Positions 1 to 14,701 are shown, numbered from the stretch's first letter. The stretch is DNA of 64,000 bases from Doryteuthis pealeii (GCA_023376005.1 CM042160.1:79408809-79472808), one strand, 5' to 3'. Notes: generated by a model not told the origin, from the sequence alone. Translations and numbers: made by a program.

Positions 1-2480
<2,480 letters not shown>

Positions 2481-2490
2481 ATATATTGTC

Positions 2491-2770
2491 CAGTTTAGCT
2501 CAGTCGGTAGAACATCCACCTAAGTTTACAAGGTTCCAAATTCAATATCAGCCCTTGCCAACTCAGCGCATGATTAGCACAGCTTGAATCTGTGTCGTAA
2601 AGTGGAGAGCTGATGGTAGGTGTGGCACTCCACATCAGATGCAAAAACAATTTCCCTGGTTTATTACTTTCCTTTTCCTAGACTGGTTACCTGGTCAAGG
2701 TTAAAGAACTCTTTACCCCTATCAGGTGGGAGAGTTGTTGGATGCATACCTTTCCGAGAGTATACCTTGT
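2491..2770 (+). mobile_element. tRNA-derived SINE, family S1, degraded
   Basis: It begins with tagctcagtcggtag, matching a Pol III A box, followed by aaggttccaaattc, a decayed B box. Downstream sequence (ccaactcagcg, gagctgatggtaggtgtggc) is shared with copies near 6210 and 31150, which defines the family. Confidence 0.75.
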
Positions 2771-2813
2771 TATATTTATAATTAAAGAGTGCTCAATACC
2801 ATTGATAGAGCAT

Positions 2814-3481
2814 TAGGTACCCTCAAAATATGTTACGTGATCAGAAACGTAAATATTTTTTTAACTGTTTTTTTTTTTTAAATCTCGCAAAAAAAGAAAT
2901 AACGAACATAAAGAGTTGTTACAAAGAAAAACAGTTAATTCAAAGATCAAATTATCCGATTGGGGGAAAATTACTCACCGTTATCTCGAAAAATAAGTAA
3001 AACAGTCTGTTTTTTTTTTTTTTTTACAACAAGGTGGGTTTCTTTATTGATATTTTTTTAAGCATAATTTTGTATTTATGGTTCTTTTACTAAAAAAAAA
3101 CTTTCAGATAGAAACTTATAAAAATCTTCTGATATAATTATTCAGACTTTTATCTTTATAGAAAAAAAGTAAAAATCGTTTTTTGTCGGTTAATTTTTTC
3201 ATACTTCATAATATAAAATGGGGGTGGCGGTTAGACCTCGTTTTTGGCTATGTTAAATTTCAATTGATTTAATGGTATGAAAATGTAAATATTGTTTTTC
3301 ATTCCTAATTTTCCTTATTTCCGTAAGCAGAAAAATCTTTTAAAATCATCAGAAGTTTGTTTAATGTTTCTTCTTTTAAATGGACAAAAGATTTTCAAGA
3401 TAATAGTAACCTTTATGCAAGTTTCATTGTGTTAAATATAGGAGGGAGGGTAAATTTCACAGGGAAAATTGGAGGTACGTA
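2814..3481. mobile_element. hAT-like non-autonomous DNA transposon, copy 1
   Basis: The 668-bp element starts TAGGTACCCTC and ends GGAGGTACGTA. It is flanked by a perfect 8-bp direct repeat TAGAGCAT at 2806-2813 and 3482-3489. The interior matches the element at 44794-45627. No transposase ORF. An 8-bp target duplication with TAGG-type ends is typical of hAT elements; the superfamily call is inference. Confidence 0.82.
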
Positions 3482-4274
3482 TAGAGCATGTATACCTAAG
3501 TTTGGGTAAAGAAGACAAGAAATCAACAGAATTTGCTAATAGTTTTTCACTCATGCAATTACTGATAACTGATATGGTTTGAAAATTGCATAGGTAAGAA
3601 ACTGTCAGTTACCAAGCACCATTAATTTATTATCTACGCTACCCTTTACAGGAATGAAGCTGTATATGTGTAAGCTTTTTTTTTTACCTGCAAGGTGACA
3701 TTGTTTCGATCATGACCAATTTTTATGAGATGTGTTTATTTTATGAAAACTTTTGTCATTATGTCCACAGACAAGATCTTGTATGTGCGTGTGTATTCAG
3801 CATGTGTAAAATGTCAATATCATAAAGCAGCAGTATTATCTTGGTGCCAGTGGGGCTCTAACATCTAGCCCCCCCCCTAAAAAGTGGAGTGGGGGGTGGA
3901 GGTTTTCAATGGATGGATAGAATTGGTATCTTTTGTTTTTATTTGCACACTGAAGGGGAAAGAGAATTGATTTTTTTTATGCTTTAGTCCTGTTGGTGGG
4001 ACTTAGTATACATTGGTTGGATTCTCTGCACAGACATAATATCCCCACTCCCCTCTGTAATGGGGTATCCTGAGTATGACCCTAAACTGTATTCTGTGGA
4101 AAGGGTCCAGTTCTGGTATTCTGGGGAGTATGATGAACACCTTCATTGCCATTACTTCCAGGTCGATTCTGAATTAGAATGGTAATATCTGTTAGATTTC
4201 CATCTCAACCCTATTGTTACATAATTATTAGATTCCTAATATTTATTAACAGTAGTGTAGAAATCAAAATGGCT

Positions 4275-5120
4275 GTTATAAGTTGCAGCCGGTGGCCTTG
4301 AAGGATGAGTGACAAGGCTTGACCTCATCCTGCTCCTCCTTCCGGTGGATACCATGAGAATCGGTGGAGAAGACCCTCTTCCGGTTTAAGATTAGAAAGA
4401 GATGTTTTAGTCAGTCGGCCAAAAACCACGACGGTGGTGAGTCGTGTTATACATGCTCCGACTCAATCTGCAGGTAGTCTGGTGGGTATTTCCAGACGCT
4501 AGAAGATGACAAGAATAATAGAAGTAAGAAAGTAAGTAAAGAGGTATGCAACACTATCGGCTGGGGCTTTAGAATACACCGACTGCACCTCTACGGAGGG
4601 GTGAGAACCCCCAAATGGGAACACCTGTTGGCCATGGGTGGAGACCCGTGATGCTTAAGGATGGTGGCTTAGCAGTTCATGACATGCAACACTCCACTTA
4701 GACTCTTACTGAGGCTAGACGGGTGGTCGGCAAGGCCTCCCTCGCTCAATCAGCTGGCCATGTCAAGCCGTAGCATCTATTGTCCCAACCCTATTGCCCT
4801 TATAGTAAGCCCCAACCATTTTTATCCTATCGGTGCTAGAAGGCGGGAATGACGTTAAACTCTATCTGATGGTGAGATTCCAGTTTTGGAGGTCTGGGGA
4901 ATGTGAAGCACCCCTTCATCACCATTGCTCCCAGGTCCACTCTAACCCGGAGTGGTAGTACCTGTTAGGGTCCCATCTATGGGTTAAATAGAAAAAGGTG
5001 TTTATAAATAATTGAGTATCCACTTAAGAATAGATTTATTTCAAAACTTTGTCGGCATTAAATGACCCACCGAGGTTGATATGCCGTAAAACAAAACAAA
5101 CCAAACCAAACAAGATTTCC
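4275..5120 (+). repeat. Composite interspersed repeat, family D, long copy
   Basis: Moderately GC-richer sequence with segments shared, in the same orientation, with 25765-26405, 37955-38280 and shorter pieces near 4075, 7690, 38945 and 40155. A typical shared segment includes ggagtggtagtacctgttag and tcccatctatgggtta. It ends in gttgatatgccgtaaaac followed by AAACAAACC-type tail repeats, like a LINE or SINE 3' end. Origin not identified. Confidence 0.7.
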
Positions 5121-5205
5121 ATCTATGGGTCAAATACATGTTTGATAATGCTCAAAACTATATAACTGTGTGAAAACAAATTATTATTCTAACAATATTT
5201 TATTA

Positions 5206-5674
5206 TCTATATATCAATACTCGTGTTCCTTAATTGTATGATCATTATCATCTTGCAACACCCTCTGGTTAAGAATTAGTCCAAATCGTCCAAGATGAAA
5301 TGCAAAAATGAAAATCCTGATTATCTGGTGTTGCTTGTCTGCTGAATTTTTATTTCTTAAGAGTGTCATCATCTCAGCTAAATAATGGGCCATTCTGTTT
5401 TTATTATAAAGAAAGGGAAGACAAAGGACATGCTACACAAAATAAGAAAGAAAAAGAGTTGGGGAAAGATAGAGGGGTGAGTGGGAAGAAGTGATAATGC
5501 TAATCTGTTTCAATCGAACATAATGAAAAGATGAAAAGAAAGAGTGTGAAAGAGTTAAATCAAAATTATCATATTTTTTATATATTGAAGTATATGCAAT
5601 AGCTCTTAAGTAAACATATCAAACATTATAATAATTAAATTATCATACTGTGGTATATCCACAGGTCCTGTTAG
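5206..5674 (+). mobile_element. Helitron-like non-autonomous element, family H1
   Basis: The element is 469 bp. It starts TCTATATATCAATACTC after an A and ends with hairpin CTGTGG-tatat-CCACAG (5648-5664), ten bases later TTAG before a T. Related copies near 11.4, 14.8, 16.8, 18.1, 25.3, 29.1, 39.6, 43.1 and 46.4 kb share both ends where intact. It carries no Rep/helicase ORF. Confidence 0.75.
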
Positions 5675-5679
5675 TTATC

Positions 5680-5723
<44 letters not shown>
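5680..5723. repeat. (TA)n microsatellite
   Basis: A TA dinucleotide array directly after the Helitron-like copy. Confidence 0.95.
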
Positions 5724-5726
<3 letters not shown>

Positions 5727-6151
5727 ATTGGTAATTTGCTTGAAGCATTGTTAAGTATGTTATAATATATTAATGATTTGAAGTGCATATAAAAAATCAA
5801 ATCAAAAAGATGTTACATTGTTGCAATATTCACCAGAAGACAAACAGACAATATTGGATACATATACAGGGTTCAAGCATTCGTTCTCAACAGACATTCA
5901 AAAGAAAAATAAGAAATTACAGTTATTCGCCCATTTCATTCATAACATAAAGAAAAAAGAAAGGAGGAGAAAAAAAAAAAAAGAGGAAAAAAGATTTTTT
6001 TTTTTAATTATAACCACACACAAAAAAAATCGTAAACACATATATTTCTGATATACACCTCTGAAGATGAAGTTTCTACTTCGAAATCGATAAGACAAAA
6101 ATAACATCTTTTTGTTTTTATTTTTATATGCATTGTAATTGCCTTCAAATC

Positions 6152-6156
<5 letters not shown>

Positions 6157-6207
<51 letters not shown>
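6157..6207. repeat. (TA)n microsatellite
   Basis: A TA array that abuts the 5' end of the S1 SINE beginning near 6210. Confidence 0.95.
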
Positions 6208-6209
<2 letters not shown>

Positions 6210-6475
6210 AGGGCCGGGTTAGCTCAGTCGGTAGAGTGTTCAGCTAGAAACCACAAGGTTCCTAGTTCGATACTGGTCCTTGCCAACTCAGCGTATGAGT
6301 AGCACAGGGATCTGTGCGGTAAAGTAAGGAGCTGATGGTAGGTGTGGCGCTCCAACTCTGGTGCTAAAAAACAATCTCCTTGGTCTAGCGCTATTGAAAA
6401 GGGAATAGACTCCCTCGCTGACTGATACCGACTTTAGGCCGCCCCGACGACTTTACTTTTTTACTTTATATATAA
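6210..6475 (+). mobile_element. tRNA-derived SINE, family S1, best copy
   Basis: It opens gggccgggttagctcagtcg (A box) with ggttcctagttcgatactgg (B box) about 40 bp on. A tRNA-unrelated body follows (gagctgatggtaggtgtggc) and it ends near ccgacgactttactttt. The same unit occurs inverted at 31150-31402. It is not an intact tRNA gene: the acceptor stem does not close. Confidence 0.85.
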
Positions 6476-7054
6476 GATAGTAAGAGTCAACATAGATCTG
6501 AGAGCAAACGAAGATAAGAGATATCATTGAATTGATTAAGAAATAAAAGTGGAGGTGCAAAAGACGCCTAGTTGTAGTGAAGTGGGAGCAAAGGGTCCAA
6601 ATCTACTTGATGCTAAGTGTCCTCAATGTCTAATCTGTTCTGTCATGGCCGCTATTTGCACATGTGCGGAACAAACCCTTTTAAGACCACCATTTGCATT
6701 TTATGAGCAAGTAGCTCAATAAAAAGTCACATGATTAGTTGGATTAGTTGGTTGTCAACTACTACAAGGATCATATAGTAAGAAATGAGAATAATGAAGG
6801 GTGTGAAAGGTTGGCTGGATGGTGCCCAATAAATAATAAGTGCAGTAAAAAAACAAAAACAAAAAAAACAAAAAACAGGAGAAATGTTTACTTGTAAAGT
6901 CATAGCAGATATGAGCACGGTGATAATTGTTATAAAAGGAATTGTTGGGGGGGGGGGGCGAATGGTCCTGCCAATTATCAAGTAAATGAATAGAAAAACA
7001 ATTAGATCTTGTGGAAAAAAAAAACTAAACAATTAGAAAACTTGAATTTTACCA

Positions 7055-7378
7055 TCTATCTATCTATCTATACATATATAAAGGGCAGTTGGTGTGTATG
7101 TATGTATGGGTGTATGTCCAAATGAAACTACGAAAATAAAGCAATTAACAACAAAGTAAATATATATACACATTAAATATCGCCAGTTCTTGCTTTTTGC
7201 AAAAATTATGAAGATTTGATTTATATTCAAAGATATTTAAAAAATCAAAATATACATAGAAACAGCATTGAAATTCTACTTAGAAATGTCCAATATTTGT
7301 AAATCTCAAAAGTGTGCAAATCAATTCACCAGTTTTTTTCCCCCTTCTACCCAGGCAATGCTGGGTAGCCGCTTCTAG
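7055..7378 (+). mobile_element. Helitron-like non-autonomous element, family H2, copy 1
   Basis: It begins TCTATC after an A, contains aaagggcagttggtgtgtat, and ends with the hairpin CTACCCAG-gcaatg-CTGGGTAG (7347-7368), then ccgcttCTAG before T. The 8-bp perfect stem and CTAG|T end match canonical Helitron 3' termini. The second copy is at 9175-9483. Confidence 0.82.
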
Positions 7379-7689
7379 TCTTTTATATTTGATTACATAT
7401 TTATACAGATTTTCATTGCATTCATCAGCAAAATTAACTTTAATTTAAATGATTGATTTTAATGGCATGCCAACCTGTCCAGGGTTATTTTATGCCTATA
7501 GGTTAGGATATCTCATTTACTGGATATTCATATTTACTTTTTCTAAAAACAACAACACTACCCATCAATATACAACAAAAAAATCTGATGTAATTTATTT
7601 TGTTTTTTACATTTAAATCTCTGGTTTTAATTTTTTAATCTTTTTGAAATATTTTCTTAAAGGATAATATCCTGGGGTATAAATGCTAA

Positions 7690-7830
7690 ATTGAATCTAG
7701 TAGTGAGGTTTCAACTTTGGAGCTCTTGTGAGTGTGGAGTACCCCTTCATATCCATTATTTCTAGGTTCACTGTGACTCTGAGTGGTAGTACCTGTTAGG
7801 ATTCCATCTATGGGTCACAAAGATCTGTTA
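7690..7830 (+). repeat. Family D repeat fragment
   Basis: It matches the part of the D family containing gagtggtagtacctgttagg. Truncated on both sides. Confidence 0.6.
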
Positions 7831-9174
7831 GCAAATTAATTAAAATTATTTCTACCAATTTATTAATACTCCTGAATTTAATGAAGAATCTAACATAAAA
7901 TAATTTCTATCAATATATTGATATACATTTTGTTAATGAAAATTATGTCTGTCTGCTTATAAAACCAAACCAAACGAAAATATTTACTTACAAACTATTC
8001 AATTGTGAATCCTATACAAAAAAAACAAAAAAACAAAACAAAATTTGGTATAAAATAGCTCACAAGGGTTGATATGCCATTAACCCCCCCCCCCTAAAAA
8101 AAAACAATTATTTCTACCAATGAAGTTAATGAAAAATCTCACATAAAAATTATTTCTACAATTTATTAATACACATGAATTTAAACAAAATAGGAATGGC
8201 ATTAAATAACCAACAAGAGTTGATATGCCATTAAACACTAATCCACCAACCAACCATTTTTGAAGGCCTTTAAGCTAAATATTAAGTTTCCTTCTATTCA
8301 TAGAATGTATATTATTATAATTAATATCCCATTTCAAATTAATCAAAATAAACATTCTATAATTAGCATTCAATTGTTATTTTTTCTCACAAAAAATGAT
8401 TGGATTGAATTTTAATTCTGACCTCAAATTATTCTTTTAAAATGGACAGTAAATTGCTTTATTCTCTAAGTTTGAATAAAATCCTTAAAATGTGCTACAA
8501 TGTGCCATTTTTCCCCCTTGCAATGGTAACCAACAAAAATCAGATCATAAATAATCAAATTATGAAAAAGCTTTCTTGTTTTTCTTTTCTTTTCTTTTTT
8601 TTTTAGAGAGAGTAATTTTTTTTTTTAGCTATTATATGCTTCAGATAAAGAGAGAGAAAAAAAATGGTGATGCTTTTTTCCTGAACGTCATTCAGTATTT
8701 TTGGTCTAAAAATACTTTCAGTCATGAAAACAAGTTTCAACTTGTTTTGAATAAATCTGTTTTAGGTTAGATTATTCTATTTTGTCATCAATCTTTGCTT
8801 TATGATGACAGCCGATCAGATTTGGACTAATTGGCCTCACGTGGATATTATCAAGAGGAGGATTCTAGCTAAATTCATCACACGTAAATTACTCTTATTA
8901 TATAGGGTTTCCATAACCCTAAACATTTTAGCTTTTTTTATTAAATTCTTAAAAGCAATAATTAAATTCTGATTTTAGCCATGAATAATTTACCTGAAAA
9001 ATATTTTATCACATGATGAATTTACCAAACATGATCATGAGGTGGGGGATCACTTTTTTATTCTGGAGATTTCTAGTTTGTTTTCCTGGTACTGTGATGT
9101 CACCTGTTAAATTTTCCATAGCTTCAATGTGGAATCTTAAGATCAACAATCTAACAATTAGCCGTACTTACTCA

Positions 9175-9483
9175 TCTATATCTAAATATAAAGGGGAGTT
9201 GGTGTGTATGTCTGTCTGTCCAGATGAAACCATGAAAATAAAACAATTAATGACAAAGTAAATATATATACACCTCAAATATCACTAGTTCTTGCTTTTT
9301 GTGCAAAATTTTTGAAGGTTTGATTTATATTCGAAGATATTTTAAAAATTAAAATATACATAGAAATAACATTGAAATTCTACTTTAAAATGTCCAGCGT
9401 TTGTGAATCTCAAAAATAAACAAATCAATACACCAGGTATTTTTTTCCCTTCTACCCAGGAGACACTGGGTAGACCCTTCTAG
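9175..9483 (+). mobile_element. Helitron-like non-autonomous element, family H2, copy 2
   Basis: It starts TCTATATCTAAATATAAAGG after an A. It ends with hairpin CTACCCAG-gagaca-CTGGGTAG (9452-9473), then acccttCTAG before T at 9484. The hairpin loop differs from copy 1 while the stem is conserved, which supports selection for the structure in the source elements. Confidence 0.84.
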
Positions 9484-9584
9484 TCTTACATAAGGGTTTT
9501 GAGATGATCATTATTAAGAATAAGTAGAATTACTTTTGTCAAAGTTTAACATAATTATTCATATTTAAAGGATGACAAATCATT

Positions 9585-9795
9585 AACTGCTGGGGAAGTA
9601 AGGATAAACTCATTGGCAATGTTCTTCTATGGACTCCTACACATGGACACACCAATGCTGGTTGGCCAGCAACGATTTAATTAATCGGCTCTGTACAGAC
9701 ACTGGATCCTATTTAGAGGACCTGCCAAGTTTGATGGCTGATAGGGACAGATGGTGAGAGAATCATGGGTAATCCAGGCTGTTAGTATGCCTTGA
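9585..9795 (+). pseudogene. LINE reverse-transcriptase ORF, C-terminal remnant
   Basis: Translation with frame changes gives NVLLWTPTHGHTNAGWPAT and RLCTDTGSYLEDLPSLMADR, then DRW. This resembles the conserved C-terminal end of LINE endonuclease/reverse-transcriptase polyproteins (HG....GRP...Y...L..DTG...L..LM.DR..W). It has an in-frame stop and a frameshift, so it is dead. Confidence 0.6.
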
Positions 9796-10089
9796 TGATG
9801 ATTGTTTGTTTACAATAGATTACTGAATTGTTTACATTGTGGCGTACAGAATATGATTTTGGGGTTCACTTTAAAATTTCAGATGCTTTTGAAAAACCCT
9901 AAGATGATTTTGGGTTCATTTGAATATCTCAGAGATCCTTGAAAAACCCTAAAAATTAATATTTAATTATATTATTTTCCAGACTTGGACGAATATTGGT
10001 AATCTTGATAATAATAAAAAATGGACTTCTAAGCTTTTTATTAAGCTGGGTGATTCCCTCTTAGACTGTCTGTTATGATTGGGTATTTC

Positions 10090-10285
10090 ACTAAGTGCAG
10101 ATAGTGAGGAAGAAAACATCTTATATAGTGCTAATACCCTTGGGAAAGGTATGCATCCAATTATTCTCACTTCAGCTGTGTGTAAATAGTAGGACTTACT
10201 GGGCTCTTTAAAATTGGTTAGGCAATCAGTCTAGGAGAAGGAAAGCCATGTGTTGTGAGCATGTGACATATCCTACTTGTGTGGA
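10090..10285 (+). mobile_element. tRNA-derived SINE, family S2, body fragment
   Basis: Shared body sequence (tgctaatacccttgggaaagg, taaatagtagg, ctctttaaaattggttaggc) as in the complete copy at 27781. A related fragment follows at 10665-10815. Confidence 0.65.
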
Positions 10286-10289
10286 GGAG

Positions 10290-10291
10290 TT

Positions 10292-10344
<53 letters not shown>
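10290..10344. repeat. (TC)n microsatellite
   Basis: A CT/TC dinucleotide array directly downstream of the S2 SINE fragment (aggagttgg tail). Confidence 0.95.
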
Positions 10345-10347
<3 letters not shown>

Positions 10348-10664
10348 AGTGTGTGTCTATAATATATATTATTTGGGTTTAGTATGAAGCATTAGGTGTG
10401 AAATATAAGAAACAACATTTTTAAATGTTAAGTTTTGTTTTATTTCGTAAATATTTTGGGGCTGTTATTCCCCTTTTTCAGAATGAATAGAATAGCTGAT
10501 CTGTCTTTTTTGGCATCTATCTATACCCTTTCATTGATTTTGGTGGTATCATCCGTGACCTCCTTGGGTAGTATAAGGATGGCCGCTTCTAGTGACCTCT
10601 TAGCTTCTTTTTTATGCTACTACTCATTTGAGGGAGAGATATGTCTGTCTCTAATAATGATTAC

Positions 10665-10815
10665 CAAAAGAGTGGATAAGTGCTGTGAGATGCTTTTACA
10701 GCTATGGATAAATAGCAGGGCAGACTAGGCTCTTTAAAATTGGTTAGGCAACCAGTCTAGTTGGAAAAAAACATGTGTTGTGACCATGTGTCACATTCTA
10801 CTTGTGAGGAGGGGT
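10665..10815 (+). mobile_element. tRNA-derived SINE, family S2, second fragment
   Basis: Body fragment with ttaaaattggttaggcaacc and the gaggaggggttg end, as in other S2 copies. Confidence 0.6.
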
Positions 10816-11429
10816 TGCTAATTAGAGAGAGAGAGAGAGATATGTCTGTCTCTAATAATGATTACCAAAAGAATGGATAAATGCTGTGAGATGGAAATCC
10901 CTTTTACAACAAAGTAGAAGAGTATTAAAACATAGAGTGAAACACCAATCCTACATAAAGAAAAAAAAAAAATACTTAGCTAAATCCGATCTAAGTCAAG
11001 TTTAAAATCTTTCCAGCTCTGAATTGATCACTTCCTGAAAGTTTACTTGAAATTGATCCCCAAAATGGCTGATCTTTAGTGGTAATAAAATATTTTAGAG
11101 ACAAAATCTGAAATGTTTTATAAGTTTCAATGAAAATCAACACAACCAATCAATCAAAATAAACAACATTTTTATATTGGATTTAATTGTGTTACCTGAT
11201 CCACTAGTTAATTGCTGTGTGACTCCATTAAATGGTTAAATATGAAATGGATATCCAAAATATATTCATATATTTAAATATACTTTTAACTTGAGTGAAA
11301 TGTATAAACAAACAGCATCATCATCATCATCATCATCTGCTGCTGCTGCTGGGACTTACTAATTTAGTGTTTCATCCCCCCCCCATTGTTTTTGACCTGG
11401 GGTGATTGCTCTAAGTTTCTTTTTTTTTT

Positions 11430-11872
11430 ATTATTATATTTTTCTGTGTAGCATGTCTTTTTCCCTTTCTTTCTTTATAATAAAAACGAATGGTCCATTA
11501 TTTAACTGAGGTGATGACACTCATAAGAATTCGGCAGATAAGCAACACAAGATAATCAAGGTTTACATTTTTGAATTTTTCTGATCTACAGGTTATTGCT
11601 CATTTTGTTTTTTTAATTATATTTTTCTGTGTAACACATCCTTTTTCTTCCCTTTCTTTCTTTATAATAAAAACAGAATGGTCCATTATTTAGCTGGGGT
11701 GACAACTCTCATAAGAAATAAGAATTTGGCAGATAAGCAACACAACATAATCAGGGTTTACACTTTTGCATTTCATCTTGGACGATTTGGCCGGTTTCAT
11801 TTTTAACCAGAAGGTGTTGCAAGATGATAATGATCATTAAACTTTTAAGGAACATGAGTATTAATATATAGA
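11430..11872 (-). mobile_element. Helitron-like family H1, minus strand, partly duplicated
   Basis: Two tandem partial copies (about 11430-11605 and 11606-11872), each with the segment gaatggtccattatttaac or its variant. The second reaches the 5' end: reverse complement starts TCTATATATTAATACTC after A. The hairpin end is missing. Confidence 0.65.
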
Positions 11873-12013
11873 TTCAAATGCTAAATTGAACAACTATTAT
11901 GGGATAGCAGTAGTTATTATTATTATTATTGAAATAAATGTTTGTTTTATTTTTGTCATTTGTTGAATAAAGTTTAAATTAATGTCTGTTTTTTATTTTG
12001 TCTCTCTTCAAAG

Positions 12014-12133
12014 GAAAGTGTTGAAAATGTCATTGAACAAATCCAAGAGAAAATCCTTTCCGATGGCCATGAACCCATTTATTCATGTGAAGAATGTTTA
12101 CTTTTTGTTTGGAAATTATACCAACAAACTGAG
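12014..12133 (+). CDS. Coiled-coil gene, exon 1 of those visible
   Basis: This 120-nt exon encodes 40 residues starting ESVENVIEQIQEKIL and ending FVWKLYQQTE. The acceptor is ttcaaag and the donor is gag|gtgagt, a near-perfect consensus; it enters and leaves in phase 0. Unlike the later exons it is not pure coiled coil: a CEECLLFVWKLYQ segment contains two Cys and a hydrophobic run, so it may belong to a small amino-terminal domain. No initiator fits immediately upstream, so earlier exons are expected, but none could be identified in 1-12013. Confidence 0.75.
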
Positions 12134-13734
12134 GTGAGTCGACTTTTGGATTTTTCTTGAATAAAAATTTATAAATAAATCTGAATGCAGTAATGGTTAA
12201 TGAGATACTGTTTTTGTTGAATTTAAAAAAGAAAATTCTTCTGCAGTGTCATCTACAAATCGTTTCTTTACTGACTGCAGTTTTGCGTAGGCCAACTACT
12301 TCTTGCCCTGGTTGTAGGCCTCTCAGTAGACTCTACTCATTTCAGTTATTTATGGGCATAGTCCCCCCAAACATCCGGGCACATCGGTCGAACCTAGCGC
12401 CCGTGCAACACACAATTCTTGTGCATTCGGATGGACGCGTGTAGGCCCAACATCCGGGCACCTGAATTGCACTTCGCATCCATCCAGTGCCTAAATCGCA
12501 TTTCTTTGCATTCGGGAGGGCGCGGGTTCGACTCCAGCAGGCAAGACAATATCTTGCTCTTTTTCTAAATGAGTACGGTAGTACTCGTTCTCTGTCACAC
12601 TGTTATAACGTTTTATTAAAGTTTAATCTTTTTTTTTTCTTTTTTTAAAATAGAATTTTTAAGCGAATATTTTGTTAGTTTCATAAATTTGTAGAAATAA
12701 TTTTTGTTAAAATTTGTCTGAATTTTGTAGATGATATTTGATAATTTGAATTATTTGTATTTTTCCGATGCGCTCTGTGACATTCTTCAAATGTTTCTTG
12801 TCAAACTTGGGAACTTTCTTGTGGTAATCAGCAACCTCCATGTCATAAAATGTTGGTTTCATGGAACTTCAAAGCAAACTCTTTATTTGTTAATGAAATG
12901 AGAACAATCTACCCGGGTGGATTGAATGCGTTTGAAAATTATTACAATTGGATAGGAATGTTTGAATCCACACAGCAGTGTGCAAATTATTTGTATTAGA
13001 TGGGAATACTTGAAACCATATAACTATAGCTTCATTTTGATGTATGATACATGTTCCTGTATTGGTAATTATACCTGTCCTAAACAAAATGGCATTACTT
13101 TTTGACTCACCCTCATATAATGAACACAATTCTGTAATCACTCAGCATGAAATAATCCAAGATGGGTTGATATGCCATTAAAATCATTCAATCAATCTAT
13201 TTGTAATAATTATTTATTTCAATTAATGGTTAATTGAGGATATTAATTTCTTAGATAAAATATCAATGTTTTTTCTTTCTTTTACAAATGGTAGAAAAGA
13301 TATTTTGATAAATTAGTTTTGTTCCTTGTTTGGTTTATTTTCAGTTCTGATCATTTGTATTCGAATTGAAAAGATGAAAGATTTGTAAAGATCTGAGTAA
13401 CATACATGGAATCCGGATTCTTTATTTATCTAAATTATTCTATGAATTTACCATTTAGATTTTACAAACAAGATCAGACTTGATAATTATTGTTCAACAA
13501 TTACGACAGAAGTTTCACACTAATTGACAATATATTAATCTATTCTCACGTATTGATATTTCCCCTGAAACTTTAATAACAACTGACCCTAAAAAAGTGA
13601 AGGTTCTCAGATTTAATAAGTGGAATTTTTACTTAGACTCTATGTTCTTTATCACGTATAGTAACTATTCTGAATGGGAATGTTTATTATTCATTTTTTT
13701 TTTTTTTCATGTAATATAAGTAATATATAATGAA

Positions 13735-14650
13735 AATTATTGTGTACAGTGCTCAGGTGCACCACAACTCATCAAAATCTCATGTCAAGTACACAGAATA
13801 ATGTATTAGTGTCAGGAATATGATCAGTTTACAGTAGTAATATGCATGTATGTGTGCGAATATGTATGTGGAGAGTGGTATCAGGTATAGTGTTGGCGGA
13901 CTACAGGAAGCATGGAGGCTTTGAAAGATGCGGGCAGTTTAATCCATGTCTCCGCAACTCTGAGCATGAAAAAATGTTTCCGAAAGTCACATGAGCAGTG
14001 CTGTTTTCTGACTTTGTAGGCATGCCCACGTGTGTTAGAAAGATGGAGATCAAAAAGGTGCTCAAGGTTGCTGTTGTTAAGATGATTAATGACCTTATGA
14101 GCGTTTACCAGGTCACTTGCCAGACGCCAAAGTTTCAGCGAATCCATTCCCAGAGCAGCGAGACATTCAGAGTATGGTAGATGCCTGATGGAGGGTATTC
14201 GTTTGGTTGCACGTCTCTGTACAGTTTTCAGGAGGTTAATGTTCTGAGTGAGATAGGGGTTCCAGACTGGTGATGCAAACTCCAAGTGTGGTTCACCATA
14301 GCTTTGTACAGCTTCAAATAGATAGACGGTGAGCGGCTGACAAAGGTCTTGCTGATTGACGCCAGGACACCCTCGGCCTTTTTGACAATTTTAGAGATGT
14401 GTTTCGTCCAATGTAAATCACTGCTGACAGTAATACCCAGATCACATTCACAAGAAGATTCCTTGATATTAGTGTTGTGGAAGGAGTATATGTATGATGG
14501 GTTTTTCCCCCCAAAATGCAGGGTGGTGCATTTGTCCACAGCCAGCTTCAGTTGCCAGTCAGTGATCCATTGTTGCACTGTGTCCAGGTCTGACTGTAAT
14601 AAAGATCTGCAGCGTTCAGGATTTGTCTTTTGACTACTGATATTAATCAT
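13735..14650 (-). pseudogene. CR1-like LINE, 5'-truncated, family L1
   Basis: The minus strand encodes the last part of a non-LTR reverse transcriptase: LDTVQQWITDWQLKLAVDKC, SSDLHWTKHISKIVKKAEGV, then after a one-base frameshift LEFASPVWNPYLTQNINLLK and RIPSIRHLPYSECLAALGMD. The RT catalytic YADD region is absent, so it is 5'-truncated. The 3' UTR ends near the pattern seen at 24358, 50330 and 52715. The C-terminal HLEFAS.VW motif is typical of CR1/Jockey-like LINEs. Confidence 0.8.
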
Positions 14651-14699
14651 ATTTTCAACTAGTTATATCTATATATTAATAGTGATGACTTGATTGCCA

Positions 14700-14701
<2 letters not shown>

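Noticed and set aside
6210..6285. Possible tRNA gene
   Set aside because: A and B boxes are present, but the acceptor and anticodon stems do not close and the sequence continues into a repeated SINE body.
6727..7032. 101-residue minus-strand ORF with hydrophobic stretches
   Set aside because: No splice context, no start or homology signal, and it spans a poly-C/G run and a repeat edge; likely chance.
9013..9261. 82-residue plus-strand ORF as an upstream exon of the gene
   Set aside because: Its second half is the 5' part of the Helitron-like H2 element and it shows no coiled-coil character or good splice sites.
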